The position numbers and the translations under genes are program-made. The notes below the pieces were generated by a model that was not told the origin of the DNA, did not search any database, and saw only the letters and a list, made by a program, of their open reading frames with translations. 54,013 nt of DNA from Branchiostoma floridae (lineage: Eukaryota > Chordata > Leptocardii > Amphioxiformes > Branchiostomatidae). Positions 22,018-32,600 of this stretch are shown here, piece by piece. Where the stretch lies: contig NC_049989.1 in assembly GCF_000003815.2 (NCBI RefSeq), positions 10,034,743 through 10,088,755 on the forward strand. Direction: 5' to 3'. Numbering within the stretch: the first letter of the stretch is position 1; the number at the start of each line of letters is the position of its first letter.

Positions 22018-22427
22018 GGCCATGTTGGCTTTATTATATGGATGACATCCAATGTAAACCTCAAAACTGAGGTGAGCGTGCAAATGAAATAAAATTTTGA
22101 TTAAAAAATGCCTTCATAATGAAATATATTATCAGGGTGTTGAACAAATGACAAAACACATAGAGGGCCATAGAGTATGGTGTATCAAATGATATGCCTT
22201 TCATTAATTGTTAACATTGTCATCTTTGTCTTTGGGATCGACCTTTGCGTTCTATAGCATCAATATCCGTCTTCCAATATCTTCTTTGCGATTCAGTGCA
22301 TACATTTGCTCAACTAAAACCTGTTTTATGCGATTTACAGTATACGTTCAATTTTTTTCTTCATTTGGGAACGGCCAAGTATTGACGCGCGCACGGATGT
22401 CATCCAAATGATCAAATCAACATGGCC
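22018..22427. mobile_element. Harbinger-type MITE, family H2 (complete reference copy)
   Basis: TAA at 22015-22017 and 22428-22430 flanks GGCCATGTTGGCTTTATTAT on the left and, on the opposite strand, GGCCATGTTGATTTGATCAT on the right. Subterminal GGATGACATCC and GGATGTCATCC are inverted partners. No ORF of known function. Confidence 0.9.
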
Positions 22428-22479
22428 TAAGTAATATAGAGCAGTAGTTAGGGCTATCAGACGTCAATGGAAGGCTGTT

Positions 22480-22858
22480 AAAGGCACCCTAAGCAATGTT
22501 ACAGCGTTAAAAGTGGAAATATTCTGAATAAGGCAGTCTGCAGGATATTGACATCAACTACAGAGTATTCTCACATTTACATCATTATTTCATACTTTGA
22601 GCGGTTAAAACGGCCCAGAGACAAGTTGCACGAAGATATTCCTTATTATTCCCCCCCCCCCCCCCAAAAAAAAACAGATTAGGCCTTGATCAGGAATCCT
22701 CATGCGACTTGTTTCTGCTCCGTTTTCAACGGCTTAATTTATGAAATAATGAAGTAAATGTGCTAAAAAAATAGTGCATTAGATGTCAATATTATACAGA
22801 CTGCATTATTCGGAATATTTTCACTTTTAACGCTGTAATATTGCTTAGGATGCCTTTT
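22480..22858. mobile_element. Foldback MITE with AAAGGCACCCTAAGCAATG ends
   Basis: Left arm AAAGGCACCCTAAGCAATGT then TACAGCGTTAAAAGTGGAAA; right arm on the opposite strand AAAGGCATCCTAAGCAATAT then TACAGCGTTAAAAGTGAAAA. Arms align for at least 60 bp. A C run followed by an A run (22651-22676) sits near the middle. The target duplication is unclear. Confidence 0.8.
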
Positions 22859-23771
22859 TGAAATACTTGGGCACTTCTTATATTTTTGATACTTTGAAAC
22901 TTAGGAAAAGCTTAAAACGGCTTGTAGAGTTTCCAAAGGTCATAATACTTCCAACGCAACGCCTGGCTATATGTGTTGACAAAGACAAGGGAGAAACGGT
23001 TTGCGATGCTTGATCATGTGGGAAGAATGGTGGAAGATTCAATGGCGTTAAACGTTCGGCATTTGCTACTAAAAAGATACCGCCAGATATGACATAGTAA
23101 AGATGAAGAACAGTCAAAAGAACAATGGTAGAAAATTGAAATGATAAAATATCAAAAAATGAACTTATCTCTGCATGTACATTAATCGTGGCGATGATAA
23201 AACTCTTTAAAAAAAATATATTTTCGAATGTGCTCAAATAGATGCGTGCGGTTATGTATCTTAATATAACTAGTGATGAATTACGTTTTCAAACAGTAAG
23301 ACTTTAATGGCAAACCTATGTAATCTGATAGACAGCACGAAGATGGGAGTGTATGTATCTCAGCATTATTTATGCTCCCTACATGTCATAAAGGGAATAC
23401 GCCGTGCCACGTTGACGTCACATACATATATCTGACTCCATCCTAAGACAGTATCCAGATGGTATAGAAGAGACAAAAATATGACGTCGCGATTTTAGGT
23501 GTTGTGTATGCATAGAAGGAGCATATATCTCATTTCATTATGTCTGTAATAAGATATATAAATCAGACCCTGCCTGACAAGCTCTAGGTTTAACCATCAA
23601 ACATGGCCGACAATGATTACGTCATGGTCACGTGGGTGCAAACACCCTGTAGTCCATCTGACAGACTTGGCTTGCTTGTCTGAACTCACTTGCCCCCTCC
23701 CAAGTCTTCGTCATCGTCATCGTTCAGAGCAGAAATTATGAGCATTTCATGACTTCGCATTGAACCCAGTT
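22859..23771. other. Intergenic DNA, nothing firm
   Basis: A minus-strand frame of 119 residues (23237-22878) has no recognisable domain. ATTACGTCATGGTCACGTGG near 23617-23637 contains a CRE-like TACGTCA and an E-box CACGTG, but no gene follows it. Confidence 0.4.
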
Positions 23772-23777
23772 ATAGAG

Positions 23778-23985
23778 GAGGGTCTGCATGGGGGGTCCTA
23801 ACAACGATTTACGGTAAATTCGAGATGGCTGACTACGCTTTACGTTTAATTCACGAAGGCTACCAACGCTTTACGCTTCATCCAACTACGAATTACGTAA
23901 AATAAAATAGCTCCCCTTCGAATTACGGGAAATTAAAAAGGCCTGCCTACGTATACGCCTTATGGAAAAGAGCATGCAGACCCTC
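23778..23985. mobile_element. Small unclassified transposon with 6-bp target duplication
   Basis: A 13-bp perfect terminal inverted repeat (GAGGGTCTGCATG and CATGCAGACCCTC) is flanked by ATAGAG on both sides (23772-23777, 23986-23991). Inside, WTTACG hexamers start at about 23808, 23839, 23870, 23892 and 23922, that is, spacings of 31, 31, 22 and 30 bp. No ORF. A 6-bp duplication does not match the usual TA, TTAA, 3-bp or 8-bp signatures, so I leave the superfamily open. Confidence 0.8.
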
Positions 23986-23991
23986 ATAGAG

Positions 23992-24767
23992 TAGTGTGTG
24001 AATTTTCTTTTCCTGAAAATGGCCCCAAATGCCATAAAATTGATTCTGGGCAGAAATGGAGATGTGACTATAATAAGTCCATATCTATACTTGTTTAAAA
24101 TACATTCATTTTTTGTGTGCCAAATTTGGTGCTTTTACAAAACTTTGCACAATTTGGCGCCTATGCCGCTGTGTTAATGCAGAAATTGGCTTTGACTTTG
24201 GACTATAACAACAATCATCAGTCCCACAGAAGTATCAGGGAGAACACTTTGGCTCAGGATAAAGGCGACTTCGTTCGCATAATGATGAGATGTACAAGGT
24301 TTGAAAGGCCACGTCCATAAATTACTCATGTGTAAATCAATAAAAACTGGGACATGTCAGCAGGACATATATATCTAGTGCTATATTTTTCTTTGTCAAT
24401 GTTGCTCCAATGGAAAGTTTTTTAGAGTTAAATGGACTTTCTTTTAGAAAAAAAGTCGTAGACTACACTTCAGGAATCAGAAAAGGAGTTTAAATTTTTT
24501 TAGATTATTTGATTGGTGTTAAAATGATAGTACCCATTTTGACGCCCCCCAAATGGAATAGCCTTTCTTGTGGCTGGCAGTCTTGTGGTGCGTTTTACTG
24601 ACACGTCGTAAATAACTGGATTACCGTTTTGCGGCAGCCACGGAAAGTTAAAACCTTGTGTCACTGTTCGTGGATGGTAATTCCTCATGTATCACTCGCC
24701 ACGCCTAAGCTATGACAGGTCCATTCCTTAGATGTGAATTTTCCGCGGCGTACCTGCATGATTTGTA
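23992..24767. other. Intergenic DNA upstream of the ABHD15-like gene
   Basis: AT-rich DNA with no recognised gene. GC content rises from about 24760 toward the hydrolase gene. Confidence 0.4.
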
Positions 24768-24972
24768 TTACACGGGTGGTAGCGCCTCGGGAGACTCAAA
24801 CAATTTTCCCTCTCTCCCGCGGTTTTGGCTCCCCCGGGCTCTAACAACTAACGGTGTCTGACGATCGATCCAACTTCGGGGCAGCCAATAGCGGGGAATA
24901 GCCCAGCCTATTTCCATGACGGGTATAACAGTCGATTGGAAGTGAATTTGGAGCTGAATTGCAGGAGATTGC
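24768..24972 (+). promoter_or_regulatory. Probable promoter and 5' leader of the ABHD15-like gene
   Basis: GC content and CpG density rise sharply here. A CCAAT box (GCCAATAG, about 24886-24893) lies some 85 bp upstream of the open hydrolase frame. In-frame stops at 24943 and 24955 bound the frame, so the leader ends after them unless an upstream exon is spliced on. No TATA box stands out. The transcription start cannot be fixed from sequence. Confidence 0.4.
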
Positions 24973-26184
24973 GTGGGCAACGGATGGAGGACACTACTGC
25001 AGGCGACAAGAGTGACGAAGGAGGAAGCTTTCTTACCTTTTTTTGTTCTCAAAGGAGGCTTGTTTTTCTTTATCCTGTACGTCGCGTGGATATATGTGGA
25101 CTCCAACTACGACCTAGGACCAAGGCTTGTGTCGAAGAACTCGTCGTTGCGACCGTACTTTCTGCAGAAGTGCCTCGGGTTGAGAAGCCCTTTCGTCCCG
25201 ACTCCCTGGGCGCTCAGCCCGCATGTCCAGACGGCCTTGTCGGCGGTGGTGTGTCCGGGTACGGAGCCGCGGTTTCAGCGGGAGTACCTTGAGCTGAAGG
25301 ACGGAGGTGTGGTAGCGCTGGACTGGGCTAACTACGAGGAGAAGACGCTGAACGATCACCGGTCGGTTGTGATTGTGGTTAGCGGCGTGGTGACGACAGG
25401 TGACGGGGTCGCGAGGGTCTGTCACGGCGCGTGGCGGCGAGGGTTCCGCCCGGTGGTGTTCAGGCAGCGCGGGCACACCGATGTCCCGCTCACCACGCCG
25501 CGTCTCCAGAGCTTCGGCGATCCCTCGGACTTCCGAGAGGCCTTGGAGTACATCCGAGCGACGAACCCGGGTTCTGATCTCACCGCGGTCAGCCTGAGCA
25601 CGGGGTGCGGGGTTCTAATCTCGTACCTGGGCGAGTACGGTTCCTCTACCTACCTCACGGCAGCAGTGTGTATCTCACCAATCTATTGTGCAGAAACCCT
25701 CTACTCCTCCCAGGCTATCCCCAGCCTTTACCGATGGATATTATTGCAGAGACAAAAAGCATTGCTTCTCTCGCACGTGTCTTGCCTACAGAAAGTTGAC
25801 GCGTTGGATAGCGCTTCAGCACTAAGGTCAGGGTCAATGGTAGAGTTCGAGGAAATAGTGTTTTCTAAAACCAACGGGGTTCACACAATGGAGGATTATT
25901 GGGAACAGAACGAGCCAACGCGTGAGATAGACGAAGTGGCCGTCCCTTTATTGTGTATCAGTAGCAAGGACGATCCACTTGTACCGAAGGAAAGCATCCC
26001 TACAGAACTATTCCTCACGTACCCTCACTTCTTCTTGGCGCTGACCGAGAAGGGAGGGCACTGCGGGTTTTTCGAAGGATTCCAACCAGAGTCGAGGGCT
26101 GAACGGTTGGCTTTTGAATTTTTGCGGGCTGCACAAAAACTCAACATGGCCGCCCACGCGAATGGGAACGGTATGATGGTATGA
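24973..26184 (+). CDS. ABHD15: ABHD15-like alpha/beta hydrolase, start codon uncertain
   Basis: An intronless open frame of 403 codons. An N-terminal hydrophobic segment (about residues 21-42) looks like a signal anchor, followed by an alpha/beta hydrolase fold of the ABHD1/3/15 (EMB8/YheT) family. The nearest family member I recognise is ABHD15: shared landmarks are LxDGGVVALDW near residue 113, QSFGDPSDFREA, SYLGEYGSS, a DEVAVPLLCI block and GGHCGFFE. The putative triad is Ser209 in SLSTG (first Gly of GxSxG replaced by Ser), Asp333 or Asp334 in KDDP, and His363. Vertebrate ABHD15 acts in adipocyte lipolysis control; whether this protein does is unknown. The frame opens with GTG at 24973 and contains no ATG upstream of the hydrolase domain, so the true start is unresolved: ATG 24984 in another frame, an upstream exon, or an assembly indel. 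TGA/TAA stop: the frame closes at 26184. Confidence 0.88.
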   Translation: MGNGWRTLLQATRVTKEEAFLPFFVLKGGLFFFILYVAWIYVDSNYDLGPRLVSKNSSLRPYFLQKCLGLRSPFVPTPWALSPHVQTALSAVVCPGTEPRFQREYLELKDGGVVALDWANYEEKTLNDHRSVVIVVSGVVTTGDGVARVCHGAWRRGFRPVVFRQRGHTDVPLTTPRLQSFGDPSDFREALEYIRATNPGSDLTAVSLSTGCGVLISYLGEYGSSTYLTAAVCISPIYCAETLYSSQAIPSLYRWILLQRQKALLLSHVSCLQKVDALDSASALRSGSMVEFEEIVFSKTNGVHTMEDYWEQNEPTREIDEVAVPLLCISSKDDPLVPKESIPTELFLTYPHFFLALTEKGGHCGFFEGFQPESRAERLAFEFLRAAQKLNMAAHANGNGMMV

Positions 26185-26809
26185 TTATGAAGTGTCTTGT
26201 TACTTTCATCAGAGTCCTTGTTACGTAATTACGTATAGTGAGCTCTCCTCGACTTCATTTTTACGTGGGTTTTCATGCTTGTGTCCTCTATATGACTGGA
26301 GTATTATATTTACTAAACAAAAAGAACAGTAAGTGCCACTGTTTATAAGTCCGGTTTCAGACATTTGTGAAAAGTGTGAGACATTTATGATGCATGTTGT
26401 TGCTGTTATCGACGTAGTGTATTTTTCTATTAAGATTTGGATCTAATGATTTTCTGTTGGAGTCACTAGTCCTTATTTGCATATAGATGACTTTGGAAAT
26501 ATCATTATAGGGGATATCATTCGCATTGAGAAATTTAACGCTTCAATGCGTATCTAATATCTTTGGATACGTACACTCATAATACGTAATGTTTATCTGA
26601 CAAGTGTGTGGATTATATTAGTAACAAATATTGGTTCCTACTTGAATATACGCTTGTCTCAGTAAAATGTTGTATTGTTGCTTTCTGTTGAATCAAGGAT
26701 ATTATATCATTCGTTCAAGCCGCAAAATTCGTAGTGCGTATTTTTGAACTGGCCGTTTAAAGATTTGTCTTACCATGTAGCGTTTTTTTCTCATTAGAGA
26801 ATGAGAAGA

Positions 26810-26815
26810 AATAAA
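26810..26815 (+). terminator. Polyadenylation signal of the ABHD15-like gene
   Basis: AATAAA, 625 bp after the stop codon, followed by a T/G-rich stretch (TTTTTGATATTGTC). It is the first canonical signal I see downstream of the gene. Confidence 0.6.
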
Positions 26816-28429
26816 TGGTCTTTTTGATATTGTCACACGTTCAGATACTTGTTATTCACATTCTTCCAAATCTGGCTGCAATTTATATTGTCGACAGAGC
26901 TGTTTTTAAAATCCAATCATTTCAATGTGCCCTCTTTGCCTGATAACATGACATGAAATAGAGCCCTTGTTTACTTCTACAATATCCTTAACCTGATACT
27001 TCAGTCATGCTAGGTCTAATCTTTTAAGAAACGAAGATGATTTTCATTCTGTGAGTAGTTTCATCAGGTCAGTACATCACTTATTATATCAATTTAGTAT
27101 ATAGACCATATATATTTTAAGTTATTTAATATACAGTACTAGATCTATTAAGACTATAGATTCAGTATATATAACGACGAACTGGAGTCCTTTTGCTACA
27201 TTCCCCGGGGCAATAACAAATGTTTCTGCCGTTCTGATATTGTTTTGGCTGGTAATTGTTTTTATCTGCTTGCAAAGAATTCAATAGTCAATATCCAGAT
27301 AATGTTATCATTTGATAGAACCAATTTCAATACTTGCCTCTTTGCCTCTGATTCCTTGCGGAGTCTGTAACTTATACACCGTAGCGCATTTCGAGATGGG
27401 CACCAGATATAACTGTTGTCATTCCACCAAACTGTTCTGTTCAGAAATATTGTTCAATATGACTGAAAATATATAGGTCGAAAATAGAGGTACTTTATAT
27501 TCAGCTGCACCCACTATGCACCTTTGGGTTTTCAGTGGTTTACTCAAAGGTATGAAACCAACGAAGCAATCATAATTGTTGAAACAGCAAACCTTTATAG
27601 CTTGTTGATTGCAAAGAGTACGATCGTCCCGAAGGACTAAATAACTATTAGAGATAATGGTTTATGTTCCCTCGGGGCATCCATTGAGTGTGTGGGCTTT
27701 CCCAGGTCATGGCTCGATGGAATACAGAGATGATGCCAATGTACTAAAACTGGGTCGGTCTTTTTTCAGCAGACTAAACTGAAGGGCAATTCAGGTCACC
27801 ATTTTATTCTGAGAAGTTTATTGCTCTTTAGTACAGGGAGGTCACCGGGGCGCGACCATTTTCCGATAAATGGGGGTGAAGGTCGATTTCACGGGGTTTC
27901 ATACAGTTGATGTTCAAGTTCAATAGGTCAAACGTAAATGTCAATGTTTGTGGGAATATGACGGATATTGAGTTTTTCTGACCTTTCGGAATTGGCAAGG
28001 TAGCCAGAATATTGTGCTTCGATCAATCCATGGTGTGTGTAGAAACTACTAACAACAAGGGTGCCTAAGCATTTGCTCGAACCCTATGAGATTCGTACTG
28101 CAACCCAACCTAGGCTATGCTTGGACAATGAATAAACAAATGAGGTTTACATTTTAAACACAAAATAAGGGGGGGGGGGTAGGGGTCATTGATATGTCTA
28201 CGCGTGACATTGTCTGACAGAACAAAATGCAACTAAAAAGAAACGGCATTCCCATTTTTAGGAATACCATCAAGGTCAGTAAGAAAAGTCTAAAAAATAC
28301 TAAAAAAACGATAAAATCTTTTTTTTAACCTCACCACCGCCTGGCAGGCTGCCCAGGACAGGTCTGGAGAAGCTGTCGAGACTCCATGGAGCAAGCGACT
28401 TGTGATAATGTGATATGTATGATTACTCC
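26816..28429. other. Intergenic DNA between ABHD15-like and HIRIP3 genes
   Basis: AT-rich, with a G run at about 28168-28177. No coding region, RNA gene or clear repeat boundary was recognised. Confidence 0.4.
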
Positions 28430-28616
28430 TTTTTTTTCATTCTACGACATTAGTAGCTGTCTTTCGATTTTTTTTTTTTTTGCAATTAACGGCATATTTT
28501 TGCTAATTTTCCGGCTGCTTTGTACGATTAACAGTATGGGCAAAACTTTTTTTTTTGAAACGGTAGAAAATTGATGGGCGCATGGATGTCATCCATACAA
28601 TCAAATCAACATGGCC
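28430..28616. mobile_element. Harbinger-type MITE, family H2, right-end fragment
   Basis: Ends in GGATGTCATCC, then AATCAAATCAACATGGCC, followed by TTA (28617-28619). The interior resembles the right half of copy 22018-22427 (gene-free, T-rich). The matching left end is missing. Confidence 0.65.
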
Positions 28617-28619
28617 TTA

Positions 28620-29400
28620 TACTTGAGCAACGTTAACTGTCACTTTGCGAATAACGGAGGATAACATTTGACGAGGGGGGTGTCTCTTGACCAATCAGTT
28701 AATATATTCTTCCCGAATTCTACTTGCCATAACCCCTCAGGAAGTCGTAGCGGAAGCTGCATAAAACGATCTTGTAGAATTAAATTGATCTATTTTTTCT
28801 TCTTCATAAAACAGGAAGCTATTCAGTACAACGTAACTAGTAATGCTTACTAGCCATACCCTGGCTCCACTTATTATAAGTGTATCTGCTGAAACCATCT
28901 GATGAAGTTGACAAAATTTCTTTGTCATTATGAAATATTTTCGCGGGATGAGCTTGGCATTACAACACTGTATCACATTAATAATAAAAAGCCAGGATGG
29001 AGGCCGAGGGTGGTTCCTGAAACCACAATGTTGGTGTGCCACCTAGCGGAGTTTGACAGAGCTGCCTTTTGATGGACTGAGAAATCACATTCTATAACGT
29101 TGCTGTGTCTTGGTACCAGTTAGGTCTAGGCTATATTATACCAAGGATCATTATGTCCTTGATTATAACGTTACCGTTAAATTTTGTCCCGTTGGCTTTC
29201 ATTGAGTATCAATGAAAGTAACGTTACATGTACTCAGCTGATCATCGATCATCTTGTGCTATTAAAAGGGTCTATATCTTTTTTTAACGTTACCGTCTAA
29301 AACCGATGATTCCTCCAAGTAGGTACTAAAAGGACCATTTGATCCTACCAAGGTCCTTGATCCTACACAGTCTTCATTGACCTTCATTTTTTTTCTCGGA
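28620..29400. other. Intergenic DNA upstream of HIRIP3
   Basis: No gene was recognised. The minus-strand frame 29042-28737 has no known domain. Confidence 0.4.
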
Positions 29401-29418
29401 ATTCCGGGAAATCTGAAG

Positions 29419-29546
29419 TTTCCCGCTATAAATGATTTGGGTCTGTTAAGACGTCTGCGATTGGTCCGACACAATAAATAGCATTGCCTGATTGGTTGAT
29501 ACTAGCTGGCGACCTCTGACCCAGCAAGGTTACACAGACTGCAAGA
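29419..29546 (+). promoter_or_regulatory. HIRIP3 promoter: E2F-like site and two CCAAT boxes
   Basis: TTTCCCGC at 29419-29426 fits the E2F consensus. Reverse CCAAT boxes (ATTGG) lie at 29460-29464 and 29491-29495, 31 bp apart, a spacing typical of NF-Y pairs. The ATG follows at 29547. Two further E2F-like strings, GGCGGGAAAA (29747-29756) and GGCGGGAA (29768-29775), lie in intron 1. The pattern suits a replication-linked gene. It is inferred from motifs only. Confidence 0.55.
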
Positions 29547-29611
29547 ATGGACGGAGTAAAGAAGATGCGAAAGTTTGTGAGGCGATTTTTGCAATCAACG
29601 GACGACCCTGG
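29547..29611 (+). CDS. HIRIP3: HIRIP3 exon 1 (coding)
   Basis: Encodes 21 residues beginning MDGVKKMRKFVRRFLQ, with donor GTAAGT. The ATG context is GCAAGAATGG, with A at -4 and G at +4. It ends in phase 2. Confidence 0.85.
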
Positions 29612-32600
29612 GTAAGTTGAGACTATCTGAATGTTCAGGATGATCAGAGTTGTTAAGAATTTGTTTTGATCCGTTTATCTTTGCTGCATGAGGATTGGCC
29701 GCCCGTAAGATGAGGTCAGGGCGAATTTTGGTTTTATGAAAAAAATGGCGGGAAAATCAGTTCCCGAGGCGGGAAGTTTGCACACCTGACAGTTCACCTG
29801 ACGTCATTCCACTCGTCAGATCTGTGTTTTTGTCTTACCAAAGACGTTGTTACACAATATCAATCCGAACTTTAGGCGGATTTTGACGCCTTTGTTATAT
29901 CTGGTTATTGTAATACGGCCGCCCACGCCCCCCTCCCACTTACCCTGGAGGCTTGAGGATTTGAAAGGTAAGTTTTCCAAGTTTCAGTATTTATCTAAAC
30001 TGTTCTAAACACATCCACAGTAAAATGCAGTATCATAAGGAAAGCAAAAATATTGATCTAAGTTGATTGGGGAGAATATATAGCACCACAATGATACATA
30101 TTTTGGTAGTTCATTACTAAGTATAATATAACGTTAAATGTTGGTGGGGCAAAGCTCCTTGGGTACTCTATTTTTTACAGGGAGATCATCATAGTTAAGA
30201 TTAAAAGAATGGAGGGGTATAAAGAACACATCGGTACGACATACACATAATTTCTACAGCTTACAGTGAGTATAGAACCAACAGCAGTTACACATAAGTC
30301 AAGCAAGAATGCGTAATAGTCTAACTTATGACCTGCCACAGTTCAATAGAAAACAACTTTTAGCATAAATGTACTATCCAAGCAGAGGTATTGTAAATGC
30401 ATTTAAATTCGCGGGGATTTAATTTTGCCGTACGGGAAAAGGGACATTTTGCTGTGGTTTTAAGTTTTTGGTAGCACCATGTAGTTTCTTAGTCTTACTG
30501 CCATGGAAAAATGTTTGCGGTGGTTTTAAGTTCGCTTATAGAAATGTATATAAAAACAATAAAAAAAGGTGTCCAAACCTAATATACTCTGCTTGGAGAG
30601 AACAAGAAATAATGCAGAAACAATTTCTAGAATGTACTTTACTATATGGATGATGATAATTGTTCCTTTTCACAGGTCTATAACTCCCAGTGTTCTACGC
30701 AAGAGCTACTTACAACACACAGGAGCAACAAGTATAGATAAGGAAACATATCAAGAGCTTATCGACATTGCAACAGAACTCTTCAAAGCCATGAGTCAAG
30801 AGGTAGGATTTATACTGTCAAAATATCAATTATAGATTAATGATAACAAGGCATGGTGTAAATTATTATTATGGCATGTTTGTGAATCAATGGAGCTCAG
30901 TGTATATAGAAAATAGCTTTAATGATCAATCACCAATTGCATTTATGTACAAGAAGAATACTTCATTCTTTTTTCATTCTATGACTTCTTGGGAGTGGCA
31001 TACCTACTTGATAGGGATTTTTTCACTTATTGTTTCTGTTGTGTGCAATGACTTAGTTGTTTACAACTTCATTTGTGTAAGTAACGTTAAGTAGAAAATA
31101 TCATTTGTTATGATGTGCTACATAAAAAATTTTGCAGAGCTATGCTAAGTGTGCCGCAGGTGAAGAAATACAGTGTGAGTTTTGTCACCACACATGCGTG
31201 TGGTGAAGAAACTCAAGCTGTGTGTACCTTCTGATTTGGGTCAACCAATAGACTGTAAATGCAGAAACTTTTGCGGAGGTTTAATGTTCGCAGTTTTTGC
31301 GGTGGCCGCTTCACCGCAAATTTAAAACCACTGCGAATATTTTTCCATTGCAGTAAAAGACTACAGCGCATGGTGCTACCACGAGATTAAAACCACCGCA
31401 AAAAGTCCATTTTCCCGCTACCGCGAAATTAAATCTCTGCAAACTTAAATGCATTTACAGTATCTGAATTGCAAGTTTTTACTCATCTGTAATGTAACTG
31501 TTTATTCAAGGAATCTTCAGAAGGGGCTACTGCTACCACTTCTAAGACTGACCGGAAGAAGGGAAAGAAGTCGTCCATTGGCCTGAGTGGATACAGCTGT
31601 GACAATGAAGAAGAGATAGAAGACAGTACCGAGACAGGCGACAGACACAAGAAGATGAGAAAGAGAAAGTTACAGTCTACCAGCGGTGAGTCCTCATGTG
31701 GGTCAAACGACGAGTCAGACCCTGAGGTGGGGAAGAGGAGGAAAAAGAAGAGAAAGAAAGAAGAGACATCCATTGAGCCAGTCAAAAACAAGGGCAAGAT
31801 GAACGGTTACAGCAGCGATAATGAGGAGACTCCACAGAACTCTCCACAGAAGTCATCCAAGGCAACCTCTAAAGGCACCAAGAAGACTGCATTAGAAATT
31901 GAGAGCGAGGAAAGTGATGCTGTAAAATCAGGAGATGGGGAACAGGCAGAAGGAGATGAAGAGAAAAAGGTAGTTGACAACCCTGAAGAGAAACCAGATG
32001 ACAAAAGAGAACAATCGGAAGAAGAAATGTCAGAAGAAGAGAAGGGAGAGGATGATTCCAAAGGGCCAGAGAAGATGACTTCAGATGAGGATCAGTCAGA
32101 TAGGTCACCCTCAAGTCACAAGAAAGGAAAATTTAAGAAGTCAAGTGATGAGTCTTCTGTCTCAGACGATGAACCACGTTTGAAGAAAAGGCAAGAGAAG
32201 AATCGGGAGTCAAAAGATAAGTCCTCGGACTCGGTTGATGAGCAAGTTTCAAAGAAGAAGAAGAGGCAAGTAAAGAATAAGAATTCAAGTGATGAGTCTT
32301 CCGATGATGATGAACCGCTGTCAAAACATAAGAGTAGAAAAAGACAAACAAAAAGTCAGAAGTCAAAAGAAGAGTCCTCAGACTCCGATGATGAGCCACT
32401 TACGAAGATCAAGGAAAGACAAAAGAAGACTAAGAAGTCAAGTGATGATTCTTCAGATTCAGATGATGAAAAACTGTCGAAGAAAAAGAAGAAAAGGCAA
32501 GTGAGAAGCCAGAAGTCAAAAGAAGAGTCCTCAGGCTCAGATGATGCAGAGACATGTTCAAAGAACAAGGAAAGACAAAAGAAGAAGGAGGAATCAAGTG

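Noticed and set aside
31520-31520. Alternative acceptor for HIRIP3 exon 3 after GAATCTTCAG
   Set aside because: It would shift the frame relative to exon 2 and the long open frame; the acceptor at 31510 keeps phase.
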